A stretch of 44,972 nt of DNA from positions 1-44,972 of the forward strand of contig JAKSIV010000017.1 of assembly GCA_024398635.1 (NCBI GenBank), written 5' to 3'. The notes under the pieces are model-generated. The model did no database searches. It was not told where the DNA came from and saw only the letters and a program-made list of their open reading frames with translations. Source of the DNA: Bacteroidaceae bacterium (GTDB lineage: Bacteria > Bacteroidota > Bacteroidia > Bacteroidales > Bacteroidaceae). Positions 6,361 to 15,222 of the stretch are shown piece after piece (positions within the stretch are counted from its first letter, which is position 1; every line of letters starts with the position of its first letter). The translations under genes were made by a program, and so were the position numbers.

Positions 6361-9300
6361 ATGGAGGAACTAGAGAATAAACATCTAGAAGAGGACAAAG
6401 TCCAGGAGGGAAAATCTATTAAGGAGTATAGGACTCTTCTATCCCCCTGTAATATACCAAAGGGTGATACATCTCACCTTGCAGTGGATGACCTGAAGTT
6501 TGCTTTGGAACAAGAAGACTCTAGGAACATCGCTATTACTGGACATTATGGCTCTGGTAAGAGTTCTGTTGCCAATACCTGCATAGATGAAATGGGAATA
6601 GTGGATAAGGTTCTTCGTATTTCCATGTCTACATTCTCTCTGCCTTCTGAAGACGAAGAGCAGAATGCAAATGAGATAGAGTATAAGATAGTACAGCATC
6701 TGCTATATAAATGCGACAAGAATAAGATACCGCGTTCCGGATTTAAACTCATTCATGAACCTAAAGAGAGAAATTATGAACAAAACATCAAATACGTACT
6801 GATTGCTATAGTATGTTTTGTTGTTGCGTTTGAGCCACCCTTTTTGAGAATTGATAGCTTCTATGATGGTTATTATAGATTATTTGGAGAAAAAGCAGGT
6901 TGGTGGATTAATCTTATTGCAGATGCTTGTTCTGTAGGTTATTTGGCGTGGTTCCTGTTCTGGGCGGGGAAGATAATAACCTCGAAACTAAATCAAATCA
7001 GAAATATAAAATTTGAGACAAAAGGTGTTACCTTGGAAGCATCGGCAGATGTGAATGTGTCGGCATTTAACAAGTATCTGGATGAGATTATCTACATCAT
7101 ACAAGAAAACCAATATGATTATATCTTGTTTGAAGACTTAGACCGACTTGATAACTCTGATAAACTGTTCCTGAAGATTCGAGAGTTGAACATGCTTATA
7201 AACGAGTCCGAATCATTTAAGAAAAGGGGACGTATCGTTAGATTTGTATATGCTATCAGGGATGATGTTTTTACTAGGGACCTTAGGACAAAATGCTTTG
7301 ATTATATTGTTGCGGTTGTTCCCGTAGTGGATCATTACAACGTTACAGACTATCTGATTAAGCAATATAAGACCAAAGGCTTATTCAAAACCGTAGAAAC
7401 GCCGGTTTTGGAACAATTGTTGAGCAGGGTGGCTGGGCTGCGTGAGTTGAAGAACATAGTAAATGAATATACGCTGTTCCAAAAGAGTCTAAAGACGCAT
7501 TTGAGTAGTGATGACGAGAACTACGAACAAAAGCTCCTTGCGGTTATTGTTTATAAGAACCTGTTTCCTCAAGATTTTGCTAAAGCATATTTGAAGCACG
7601 GCTTGTTTTATGCGATTTTTAAAAACAAGTCATTGTTTAGCGAAGACGAGACAAAGGAATTAAGGGAGAAAGCTAATGCCTCAATTCAGAGTATGAATGA
7701 AGCACGAGAGAAGATAATCGGTATTAGAAAACAATACCTTGATAAACTTAACGATGAGGTAGAGGTTACCAGTCTGATAAAAGACGGATATGACTATACC
7801 TTGGGACAGGTGGCAAGTAAGGATAATCTCTTCGATCTGTTTATTAACGATGAGTTTGATAGATATACTTACATCGACCATAACCGTGAGGAAGCAGGCA
7901 GTATGACCTATAATTTCGAATTTGATGAGATTGAAAAGATGGTCACGGAGGACATTGGCTATTATGAGGCCATTGATGAGCATTCACAAGCATATAACAG
8001 AAGCAACGATGAAAGGCTAAAACTCGAAAAGGAGATAAAGGTAATCGAGAATACTGCCATACGGGAAGTTATAAGAAAGATAGGGGGAGAAAAGGCTCGT
8101 GCAGTTTTCAATAAGATATATGTCAAAGAGTATCCGGCCAAAGATAATGAGCCTCAGACGATAGATGAGGAAATGGTAGTTACACTCCTAACTATGATTT
8201 ATGGCGGGTATATTACTGAAGACTACTATCTCTATATTTCAAAATTCTACGAAGGGGCCACATCCGAGAGCGACTATCAGTTCGCTAATTCTGTATTACA
8301 AGGAACACAACGGCCCTATGACCAGAAAATCAATAATGTAAAAAGTGTAATCCGCAAGTTTAGGGTTGAGGATTTTAAGAACAATAGTATCCTTAACTAT
8401 GATATTCTGAACTACTTGCTTGATAATAAGGAAGAACATTTTCTGGTGAGCTTTATTGAAACCGCTCGAAAGAATCCAGAGTTTATCGTGAGCTATTTCC
8501 AGATGTCGGAAAAAGTAAACGACCAGTTCTTCACACGAGTGTTTGAAAGTTGGGACTCTTGTGTTAACATTATTAAAGGACAAGAAAAAAACGAGAATAG
8601 TGATGTGTTGTTAAAACTCTTCTTAAGAGAGTCTCCTATTTCTATAAAACTGAGTGATGAAGAGATAAAATATCTTGAGAGTAAATATGACTTCTTGCAT
8701 TCAAATATTACATTCTATAAACTTGCTAAACTTAAGAAGTTTATAAATAAGTATTTCCTATGTTTTGAAACACTTGTAAAACCCAATAAGGAATCACAGG
8801 ATTTGTATGACTATTGCTTAACTAATAAGCGTTTTGTGATTAGTAAGAAGAATCTTGGCATTATATTAGGTGATAGCTTGATAAAGAAACCAATGACAGC
8901 TATTCTTGAACTGTCAAATGACAAGTTGAAGAAATACCTGCTAAATAACCAGAAGGCCATAGCCACATGGTTTGAACCGAGTTGTAATGAGGAGAGTAGA
9001 GAGTCCCTGGTATATATGATAAAGGAGGCTGTTGGTGATGATGAATGGTTAACTCAGTATATTGGGCAGCAATTATATGTTTTTGATAATGTAAGAGACC
9101 TTGACAAAAAAGCTGTTGGACTGATTCTATCTGCGGATAAGCTGGCTGTTGCATGGCATTGCGTTCTTGGTGCTTATCAAGTGATAGGAACTCTGGATAA
9201 TAACCTGAACGAATATCTGTCAAGACATGCAGCCGTACTTTCAAAAGAAAGGTGTGTGGGGGATGAGAGCCTAGTATCGTTGATTCATCAACAATTGTTC

Positions 9301-10017
9301 ACGGGAGAAAAACAGCCGATACCCGAGTTTGTGAAGTTGTTGAGAAGTTTTGATATGCCTTTTGCTTTGGAAGAACTTGGCGAGATGGATGATGAAAGAA
9401 TAGCGGAGGTAATAAGACAGAAAAAAGTTAATGCAGATCCCGAAATATTTGAGCATTTGAACCTTAATTGCTCTGATCAAGTGGCAGACGACTATCTAAT
9501 TCTTCATTTTGATGCTCTTATGGATGTTGAAACTATTGAGTGGGAAGAATATATGAGGAATAGCATGGGTATTCGTGTTCTTAATAGTAAGTTGACTCTG
9601 GAGCAAAAGAAACGATTCCTTAATGAATGTCTGTTTATAACGAAAGAGAGCCCGGATGTACAAGAATTAGCTAAATTAGTGTGCTTCTATTATAACCTGT
9701 GTGGTGTTGAAGGGGCAAATAAGGAGTTGGTAATAAATGCATTAATGATTTATCAAAGTGGAGATAGTTGGGAGCAGAAGATTTCTCTCATTAATAAGTG
9801 TAATGCTAGTTGGGAGTATGATATTGATCGTGAGAACAAACTTCTTGATGGATTAGGAGATGAGTATCACAAACTAACGTATGCAAGAGGATGGGCAAGC
9901 TTTGATATAAATAAGCATAATGAAACCTTGTTAGATTACCTGAAAGGGAAAGGACATTATATCAATAAGGTGGAAGAAAAAGAGGGACAATATTATGTGA
10001 CTTTCAAGCATAGCTAA
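6361..10017 (+). CDS. YobI-like P-loop ATPase with two membrane helices, 1218 aa
   Basis: This large protein has Walker A GHYGSGKSS at 61-69, two hydrophobic helices at about 144-160 and 182-203, and Walker B YILFEDLDRL at about 254-263. A KAP/STAND-like ATPase continuation follows (SRVAGLRELKNIVNEYT near 363-380) and then a long helical C-terminal half without clear motifs. Two membrane helices inserted within the ATPase domain and a length near 1200 residues match the YobI family of Bacillus and relatives, which has been proposed to act in biological conflict. The gene is AT-richer than its neighbours, stands alone and is intact. It probably acts at the inner membrane. The target and trigger cannot be read from the sequence. 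Confidence 0.7.
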   Translation: MEELENKHLEEDKVQEGKSIKEYRTLLSPCNIPKGDTSHLAVDDLKFALEQEDSRNIAITGHYGSGKSSVANTCIDEMGIVDKVLRISMSTFSLPSEDEEQNANEIEYKIVQHLLYKCDKNKIPRSGFKLIHEPKERNYEQNIKYVLIAIVCFVVAFEPPFLRIDSFYDGYYRLFGEKAGWWINLIADACSVGYLAWFLFWAGKIITSKLNQIRNIKFETKGVTLEASADVNVSAFNKYLDEIIYIIQENQYDYILFEDLDRLDNSDKLFLKIRELNMLINESESFKKRGRIVRFVYAIRDDVFTRDLRTKCFDYIVAVVPVVDHYNVTDYLIKQYKTKGLFKTVETPVLEQLLSRVAGLRELKNIVNEYTLFQKSLKTHLSSDDENYEQKLLAVIVYKNLFPQDFAKAYLKHGLFYAIFKNKSLFSEDETKELREKANASIQSMNEAREKIIGIRKQYLDKLNDEVEVTSLIKDGYDYTLGQVASKDNLFDLFINDEFDRYTYIDHNREEAGSMTYNFEFDEIEKMVTEDIGYYEAIDEHSQAYNRSNDERLKLEKEIKVIENTAIREVIRKIGGEKARAVFNKIYVKEYPAKDNEPQTIDEEMVVTLLTMIYGGYITEDYYLYISKFYEGATSESDYQFANSVLQGTQRPYDQKINNVKSVIRKFRVEDFKNNSILNYDILNYLLDNKEEHFLVSFIETARKNPEFIVSYFQMSEKVNDQFFTRVFESWDSCVNIIKGQEKNENSDVLLKLFLRESPISIKLSDEEIKYLESKYDFLHSNITFYKLAKLKKFINKYFLCFETLVKPNKESQDLYDYCLTNKRFVISKKNLGIILGDSLIKKPMTAILELSNDKLKKYLLNNQKAIATWFEPSCNEESRESLVYMIKEAVGDDEWLTQYIGQQLYVFDNVRDLDKKAVGLILSADKLAVAWHCVLGAYQVIGTLDNNLNEYLSRHAAVLSKERCVGDESLVSLIHQQLFTGEKQPIPEFVKLLRSFDMPFALEELGEMDDERIAEVIRQKKVNADPEIFEHLNLNCSDQVADDYLILHFDALMDVETIEWEEYMRNSMGIRVLNSKLTLEQKKRFLNECLFITKESPDVQELAKLVCFYYNLCGVEGANKELVINALMIYQSGDSWEQKISLINKCNASWEYDIDRENKLLDGLGDEYHKLTYARGWASFDINKHNETLLDYLKGKGHYINKVEEKEGQYYVTFKHS

Positions 10018-10095
10018 TTTATGCCTGAATAAAGATGCAAGACTGAAGGCGGCAAGTTTAGGATAGAATAATACAATAATAATACAACTAAAGAT

Positions 10096-10777
10096 ATGAA
10101 ATACTTAATCGTAGTAGTGCCCGGATGACGAAGTGCTGGGTTGTGGGGATTCCATTTATAAGTGGACGCGCAATGGCGACCAGGTTGATGTTTGCATAAT
10201 GAGTACGGAAGCTAAGGCGCGTGCGTTCCGTCCGGAGGACAAGGAACTGGATGATGATACGCATGCGGCATTGAAATACATCGGGGTGAACAAGGAGTAT
10301 GAAGGGACTTTCCCGAATATAGAGATGAACACGGTTCCGCATCTGCAGCTGGTGCAGTTTATAGAGAGTGCCATCAAGGAGAGTGAGCCGGACATCATCA
10401 TCACGCATCATCCTGCGGATACGAATAACGACCATCTGCAAACGTCGATGGCGTGCCAGGAGGCGATACGTCTGTTTCAGCGTAGGCCAGAGGTGAAACG
10501 CGTGAAGGAGTTCTGGTATATGGAGGTGCCCAGTTGCACGGAGTGGAAGATTAACAATGCCATGCAGACGTTTAATCCCAACTGCTTTGTGGAAGTGGGT
10601 CCTGATGGGGTGCAGGCTAAGGTGAAGGCGCTGGGCATGTATCGGGGGGGGGTGATGCGGCCTTATCCGCATCCTCGTTCTGCTGAGTATATCGCTGGGC
10701 TGGCTGCTGTTCGGGGGAGCCAGTGGGGGGTGATGTATGCGGAAGGGTTTGAAGTCGCACTTAGGAAGTATGAATAG
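10096..10777 (+). pseudogene. PIG-L family deacetylase with an N-terminal frameshift
   Basis: ATG 10096 starts MKYLIVVV and would normally continue AHPDDEVLGCG. The PDDEVLGCGD motif is instead found in a different frame from 10121, and reading from the ATG stops at 10126. Two missing bases (probably within the codon for the zinc-binding His of AHPDDE) between 10117 and 10121 explain the shift. The rest runs open to 10777 and includes the ITHHPADTNNDH metal motif. Members deacetylate N-acetylated sugars, which fits a capsule locus. A GTG at 10133 could start a product, but it would lack the catalytic AHPDD segment. It is a recent pseudogene or a sequencing error. Confidence 0.8.
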
Positions 10778-10834
10778 TTCAAGGGCTCTTGGCTATATAT
10801 GAGTGATTATTCAAAAAATAGATTCTATTAAAAT

Positions 10835-10990
10835 ATGACAGTAAAAGGTTTTTTCAAAGGTATCGGCCAGTTTTTCCGTTACCTTTTCCTCACGCCCGCT
10901 GGCGGCAGCAAGCGCCGTGCAGAGCAGCAGGCGTATGAGGAGCGGCTTGATGAGGCAATGAAGCGAGTGCAGGCGGAGAGGGAGCTTTAG
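10835..10990 (+). CDS. Small basic/acidic protein of capsule locus, 51 aa
   Basis: The ORF starts at ATG 10835 and stops at TAG 10988-10990. It begins TVKGFFKGIGQFFRYLF and ends with a charged helix (YEERLDEAMKRVQAERE). The N-terminal half is amphipathic or hydrophobic and the C-terminal half is probably a coiled helix, so it may be peripheral to the membrane. I cannot name a family. It follows the PIG-L gene by 57 bases in the same orientation, and its codon use is normal for the region. Confidence 0.55.
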   Translation: MTVKGFFKGIGQFFRYLFLTPAGGSKRRAEQQAYEERLDEAMKRVQAEREL

Positions 10991-11049
10991 TTGGGGCATA
11001 TCTCGACTTGGTACGCTTCGGCATCGGCCTAAAGTGAACTATCGTTTCT

Positions 11050-11646
11050 TTGCTCTCGCGTCTTTATCGGATTATAAAGAGAATGGGTTCAAACTTGCTT
11101 GAGGCTCTGACGCGCCTGTTCCATAACTTTACGGATGAGGATGCGGTGGTGGATGGAAAGAAGGTGTACATAATGCGTCCGTGTATGATTCACGGTCCTG
11201 GCAACAAGGGTAATCTGAACTTGCTGTATGGTGTGGTGAGCAAAGGAATTCCCTGGCCGCTTGGCGCCTTTGAGAACAGGCGTTCGTTCACGAGCATCGG
11301 TAACCTGCAGGAGGTGATCAAGGGCCTCCTGACCAAGGATGCCCCCAGCGGCATCTATCACATGGGTGATGATGAAGCACTATCCACCAACGAACTGATA
11401 GAGGTGATATGCAGTGCCCTGGGCAAAAAGGCGCATATCTGGCGCATCCCCCGCGGCCTGATGAACGGAGCCGCGCGCCTGGGCGACTGGCTCCACCTGC
11501 CCCTGAACAGTTTACGAATGCAGAAGTTGACTGAGAACTATGTGGTGTCAAATGCTAAGATCAAGGCGGCTTTGGGGATGACGGCTATGCCGGTGCGGGC
11601 TGTGGATGGGCTTCGGGGGACTATTGAGAGCTTTGCTGGGAAATAG
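11050..11646 (+). pseudogene. NAD-dependent sugar epimerase/dehydratase, N-terminal half missing
   Basis: The frame encodes the C-terminal half of an extended-SDR nucleotide-sugar enzyme. It includes KKVYIMRPCMIHGPGN, then NLNLLYGVVSKGIPWPLG, NRRSFTSIGNL and a typical substrate-domain end. Family members are about 300 residues and begin with a GxxGxxG Rossmann fold and a YxxxK catalytic motif. Both are absent here, and the sequence before about 11115 does not resemble the family. It is a deletion remnant. The normal partner next to such epimerases is the MraY/WecA-like glycosyltransferase, now 9.3 kb downstream at 20969, so the modules in between were probably inserted here. Confidence 0.85.
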
Positions 11647-11745
11647 TTTACTGCTTAGGGGTTCTTCGCTGCATCAGATGATTATAAGCGGTGCTCAGGC
11701 GAGCAAGGGCTCGGAGTCCAGCTTAGGGTTTTGGGTTATGACAAC

Positions 11746-11781
11746 TTAGGGTTCATGGTTCATGGTTAACGGTTCATGGTT
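11746..11781. repeat. GGTTCATGGTT short tandem repeat before the Septu-like module
   Basis: Several overlapping copies of GGTTCATGGTT and GGTTAACGGTTCATGG run directly into the start of the 57-aa ORF. The tract resembles the one at 6318-6353 before the YobI-like gene. Confidence 0.55.
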
Positions 11782-11955
11782 ATGACTGATACGACAATGA
11801 TTGATAGGCTTAAGCAGTTTGTCGAGAGCGAAATGCGCTCTTGCTCAATGGATATTGGGGGCATTACACCACTATACGTTTACAGGATGTGGGGAGGAGC
11901 AGTGGCTATCGAAGATATTGCCACTGCGATGGAAGAGGTAAGAAGGATGAAGTAA
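11782..11955 (+). CDS. 57-aa protein upstream of the Septu-like ATPase
   Basis: The ORF runs from ATG 11782 (or ATG 11776, two codons longer) to TAA 11953-11955. The protein starts with a helix (DRLKQFVESEMRSCS), has a central GGITPLYVYRMWGG and ends in a second helix (IATAMEEVRRMK). It lies 14 bases before the ATPase start and in the same direction, so it is probably co-transcribed with it. No family is recognised. It could be an unreported accessory subunit or an antitoxin-like partner of the ATPase-HNH pair. It could also be the remnant of another gene brought in with the module. Confidence 0.5.
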   Translation: MTDTTMIDRLKQFVESEMRSCSMDIGGITPLYVYRMWGGAVAIEDIATAMEEVRRMK

Positions 11956-11969
11956 GATGATTTATTGTG

Positions 11970-14138
11970 ATGTTTAATATTATAGCTATACAAACCCTTC
12001 CAGTGCCGCATGAAAGGTACATTACACCTGATGATGCGCAAAGAGAAGAGCGCTTCGAGATAGACCTTCGTCGCGCTCGTTTTGCAAGTGTAATGAAGGT
12101 GCTGAAAGAAGATAAGTGGTACTGGCTGGCTCGTGGGTATAAGCTGGAAAATGACATAATGGTAGAGAAAAGAGAGGGATTGCCAAGTGATTTTTATTCT
12201 GGTGATGGGCCTCATATAAGTCTTTCTGCCATTGTTGGGGAGAACGGAATGGGTAAGAGTTCGCTCTTGGAATTGTTCTTCCGACTGATTAATAACGTCT
12301 CGTATGCTCTGAAAGATGCCCTGGAGGTTCAGAAATATGCTTTACACTTTGTCTCTGATATATATGCACGTGTATGGATACATGATGATGAAGGTATCTA
12401 CTTTATTGAGCAGCAAGATGGTATTATACGAATACACTGGCAAAATGGTCTTAATGAAGACTTCCGGTTTGACTATTTTGCGGGAGATGAAGTTGAAGGA
12501 GTAAGGTCTGCAAGAGAAAGGTTGAAAAAACTATTCTATACCATTGTAGTAAACTATTCGCAATATGCCTATAATACTAATGATTATATGGCAGAATGGG
12601 ATACCGGTGATACTGGTGGTGAAAGCGCAGACTCATTATGCTGGTTGAGTGGTTTGTTCCATAAAAACGATGGCTATCAAACTCCAATTGTATTAAATCC
12701 ATTCCGTGAGAGTGGCAATATAAATATAAACCAGGAACGCGACCTGACACAGACTAGACTCTATAATCTGGTTATTAATGATGCATCACCACTTAAACAG
12801 ATATTAAGGAAGAAAGAGGCTAAGGCTTTTATCTTTGATGTGGATAACGACTTGAATCCCATCCCCGGGAAGCGCTATTATTCACAGAAGGTGGTAAAGC
12901 AAATGTCTCAAATGCGGCTTTTAGGGAAAAGGGACTACAAGACAGTAAACGACATCGGTAGGCGGATTACAGCCGCATGGGGTCATGTTTTGGGATACGA
13001 AATAGAGAGCCGTAGAGGCAATTCATATTGGAACAATATGGATGATGTAAGAACCATCAACTACATCGTCTATAAGACATTGAAAATCTCAAGGAACTAT
13101 GCCCAGTATTTCGACTATCATGATTGCTTTGGTGATGCAGATGATGTGTTGGAGTATGTGGGTGAACTGAATAAAGATTCTTCTCACATTACTTTAAAGT
13201 TGAGACGTTGTCTGGCATATCTGTTCTTTCACCATTATAGCACCGGTAGAATAGTGAACGATAAAGTGGAAGGTAATATCATGACAGTGAATGATTACAA
13301 GAATGCCATTGACCGTTGCTATCAAACCGAGAATGATATTTTAAATCGCTTAATTAGGGAACGTTCAACATATTACTATTATGGAGGTCCCATTGAACCT
13401 CATATTTGGCAGGAGGAAGAGTTAATGCCCGCACCTTCATTTAAAACGGATATCTTGATTGAGGGCGAAAATAGAGAAAACGTAAGGTTTAGTTCGCTCA
13501 GTAGCGGTGAGAAACAAATGATATATAGTGTTTCATCAGTATTATATCAGCTACGGAATATCAACTCTGTTTGGGATAAACAAGACCGGACTAATGTGGC
13601 ATATAAGAATGTTTGCCTTGTGTTTGATGAGATAGAATTGTATGCTCACCCCAAGTATCAACTCAAATTGATACGGCTCCTAATAGACAGTATTAAGTCC
13701 TTGGGGATGCTACACGTTTTAAATGTAAACATCATTCTGGCCACACATTCTCCTTTTGTTCTTAGTGATATTTCCAAGAGTAATGTGCTTTATCTGGAAG
13801 ATGGCATTGATGTATGGGACAAGATAAAGTTTTCACCATTTGCCGCTAATGTGAATGATACCTTGCATCAGAGTTTCTTCTTAAATGAAGGTTTCTTAGG
13901 AGCTTTTGTCTCTGAGAAAATACGCACATTGTGTGATTTCATGGACGGGAAACAGCAACCTGAAAGCTGGAGTTATGAGAAAGCTGAAGCTTTTATCAAT
14001 GAAGTTGGAGATCCTCTGATCAAGCAACAGTTGCTTGCACTTTATCTGAAGTGTAGATTTGGAAAAAACAGTCTGGCAGAACTAGCATGGTTAAAAGAAA
14101 GAGTAAGGCAATTGCAAGAGAGACATGCGGAAGATTAG
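11970..14138 (+). CDS. Septu-like (PtuA-type) ABC/SMC-family ATPase
   Basis: The protein of about 722 residues has Walker A GENGMGKSSL near 90-99, an ABC signature SSLSSGEKQM near 507-516, Walker B VCLVFDEIELYAHP near 548-561 and an H-loop LATHSPF near 590. Between the two halves lies a long insertion of about 400 residues. This is the layout of overcoming-lysogenization/PtuA type ATPases. I take ATG 11970 as the start instead of the GTG one codon earlier. The last 14 bases overlap the HNH gene, which is the classic arrangement of Septu. PtuA is usually shorter, so this is a divergent or large variant. Its role would be to sense infection and control the HNH nuclease. Confidence 0.75.
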   Translation: MFNIIAIQTLPVPHERYITPDDAQREERFEIDLRRARFASVMKVLKEDKWYWLARGYKLENDIMVEKREGLPSDFYSGDGPHISLSAIVGENGMGKSSLLELFFRLINNVSYALKDALEVQKYALHFVSDIYARVWIHDDEGIYFIEQQDGIIRIHWQNGLNEDFRFDYFAGDEVEGVRSARERLKKLFYTIVVNYSQYAYNTNDYMAEWDTGDTGGESADSLCWLSGLFHKNDGYQTPIVLNPFRESGNININQERDLTQTRLYNLVINDASPLKQILRKKEAKAFIFDVDNDLNPIPGKRYYSQKVVKQMSQMRLLGKRDYKTVNDIGRRITAAWGHVLGYEIESRRGNSYWNNMDDVRTINYIVYKTLKISRNYAQYFDYHDCFGDADDVLEYVGELNKDSSHITLKLRRCLAYLFFHHYSTGRIVNDKVEGNIMTVNDYKNAIDRCYQTENDILNRLIRERSTYYYYGGPIEPHIWQEEELMPAPSFKTDILIEGENRENVRFSSLSSGEKQMIYSVSSVLYQLRNINSVWDKQDRTNVAYKNVCLVFDEIELYAHPKYQLKLIRLLIDSIKSLGMLHVLNVNIILATHSPFVLSDISKSNVLYLEDGIDVWDKIKFSPFAANVNDTLHQSFFLNEGFLGAFVSEKIRTLCDFMDGKQQPESWSYEKAEAFINEVGDPLIKQQLLALYLKCRFGKNSLAELAWLKERVRQLQERHAED

Positions 14139-15180
14139 CATTACACCTGAGATAGAAAAGTTGGTGGAGAAGAAGTATTGGAAAATACTTCATGCTTCTG
14201 AGATAAACCAAAAAATCTTGGTTGACTTGGCTTTATTAAGGGACGAGTTCTCGAATGCCCGAAGAATTGAAATCAATACGGGGTCATCCCAAAATCCCAA
14301 TTGGGGTGTGAGCCCTTCCACTGCATTGCAATATGCGGAATATATTCACGAAATTCAAAGAGACTACCAGTCTGGTCTATTGCTTACATGGCAGCCTACA
14401 ATGTTTTGTGACAATATAAGGCAAAAGGATGCCCTTGTGCATCATCAGATAGTGAACTGTGCTATGAGGGTAGATGGTCATGACAGGGGCACATTTGCTA
14501 ATAGGTTGGTTAAAGCAATGCATTATGATGATGTGAGGAAAGCGATAGTGCCGCCTATATACAGGGAACTGGAACTAAAGAGTTGCGTTTATTGCAATGC
14601 TAATTACACCATCAGTGATGAAAATGGTGAAGGGTATTATGACCTTGACCATTGGAAACCCAAATCATGTTATCCATTCCTTTGTATATCCTTCTTTAAC
14701 CTGCAACCATCCTGCCCCAGCTGTAATAGACGCAAATCTGCAAGTGATATACAATTCTTTGGCTTATGGGATGATACTGGAAGCAAGGATTTGGATGTGT
14801 TGAAGTTCAAATTAGACGAAGCTTCGCTGGTGAACTATCTTGTTTTTCTTGAAAGGGACAAATTGAAGGTTGAATTGGTTGAGGCTATCCCCTGGAGCCC
14901 AACACAGCAGGTAATAAGAAATAACACAGAACAAAAGTTTCATATCGAGGCAAGATATGCGGAGCATAAAGACTATACAGAGGAGATTGTTTGGAAGAGC
15001 AAGATTTATAATCCAAGTATGATTCAGAGCCTGCGCGACTCAAAGTTCAGTGCATTAATACCCAAGCAGGCAGATTTGGAGAGATTTATTTTAGGGACAT
15101 ATTCTGATCCCGACGATATACATAAACGCCCTCTAACTCGCCTTGCCATTGATGTGGCAAAGCAGTTGGGATGGATGTAA
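14125..15180 (+). CDS. Septu-like (PtuB-type) HNH endonuclease
   Basis: The 351-residue protein has a zinc-supported HNH fold at about 153-200: CVYCNANY (two Cys), YDLDHWKPKS with the catalytic DH pair, and CPSCNRRKS (second Cys pair and Asn). The N-terminal 150 and C-terminal 150 residues are not recognised and probably bind the ATPase. The ATG at 14125 lies inside the ATPase gene (14-base overlap), so translation is coupled. Together they form a Septu-like two-gene anti-phage module in which the HNH protein is the DNA-degrading effector. Retron-associated ATPase-HNH pairs are an alternative, but no reverse transcriptase is present. Confidence 0.78.
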   Translation: MRKISITPEIEKLVEKKYWKILHASEINQKILVDLALLRDEFSNARRIEINTGSSQNPNWGVSPSTALQYAEYIHEIQRDYQSGLLLTWQPTMFCDNIRQKDALVHHQIVNCAMRVDGHDRGTFANRLVKAMHYDDVRKAIVPPIYRELELKSCVYCNANYTISDENGEGYYDLDHWKPKSCYPFLCISFFNLQPSCPSCNRRKSASDIQFFGLWDDTGSKDLDVLKFKLDEASLVNYLVFLERDKLKVELVEAIPWSPTQQVIRNNTEQKFHIEARYAEHKDYTEEIVWKSKIYNPSMIQSLRDSKFSALIPKQADLERFILGTYSDPDDIHKRPLTRLAIDVAKQLGWM

Positions 15181-15192
15181 AGATACGGTAAT

Positions 15193-15211
15193 ATATTAGA
15201 AATCAGGTAGC
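15193..15211. repeat. ATTAGAAATCAGGTAGC motif between the Septu-like and Gabija-like modules
   Basis: The 42-base gap between the two modules contains AATCAGGTAGC, identical to 270-280 at the 5' edge of the sugar transferase fragment. It is related to the ATTAGGGAATCAGG motif at 22876-22890. It is one of several copies that sit on module edges. Confidence 0.45.
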
Positions 15212-15222
15212 TTATCTAACTA

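Noticed and set aside
11967..11969. GTG start of the Septu-like ATPase
   Set aside because: An ATG follows directly, and nothing favours the GTG.
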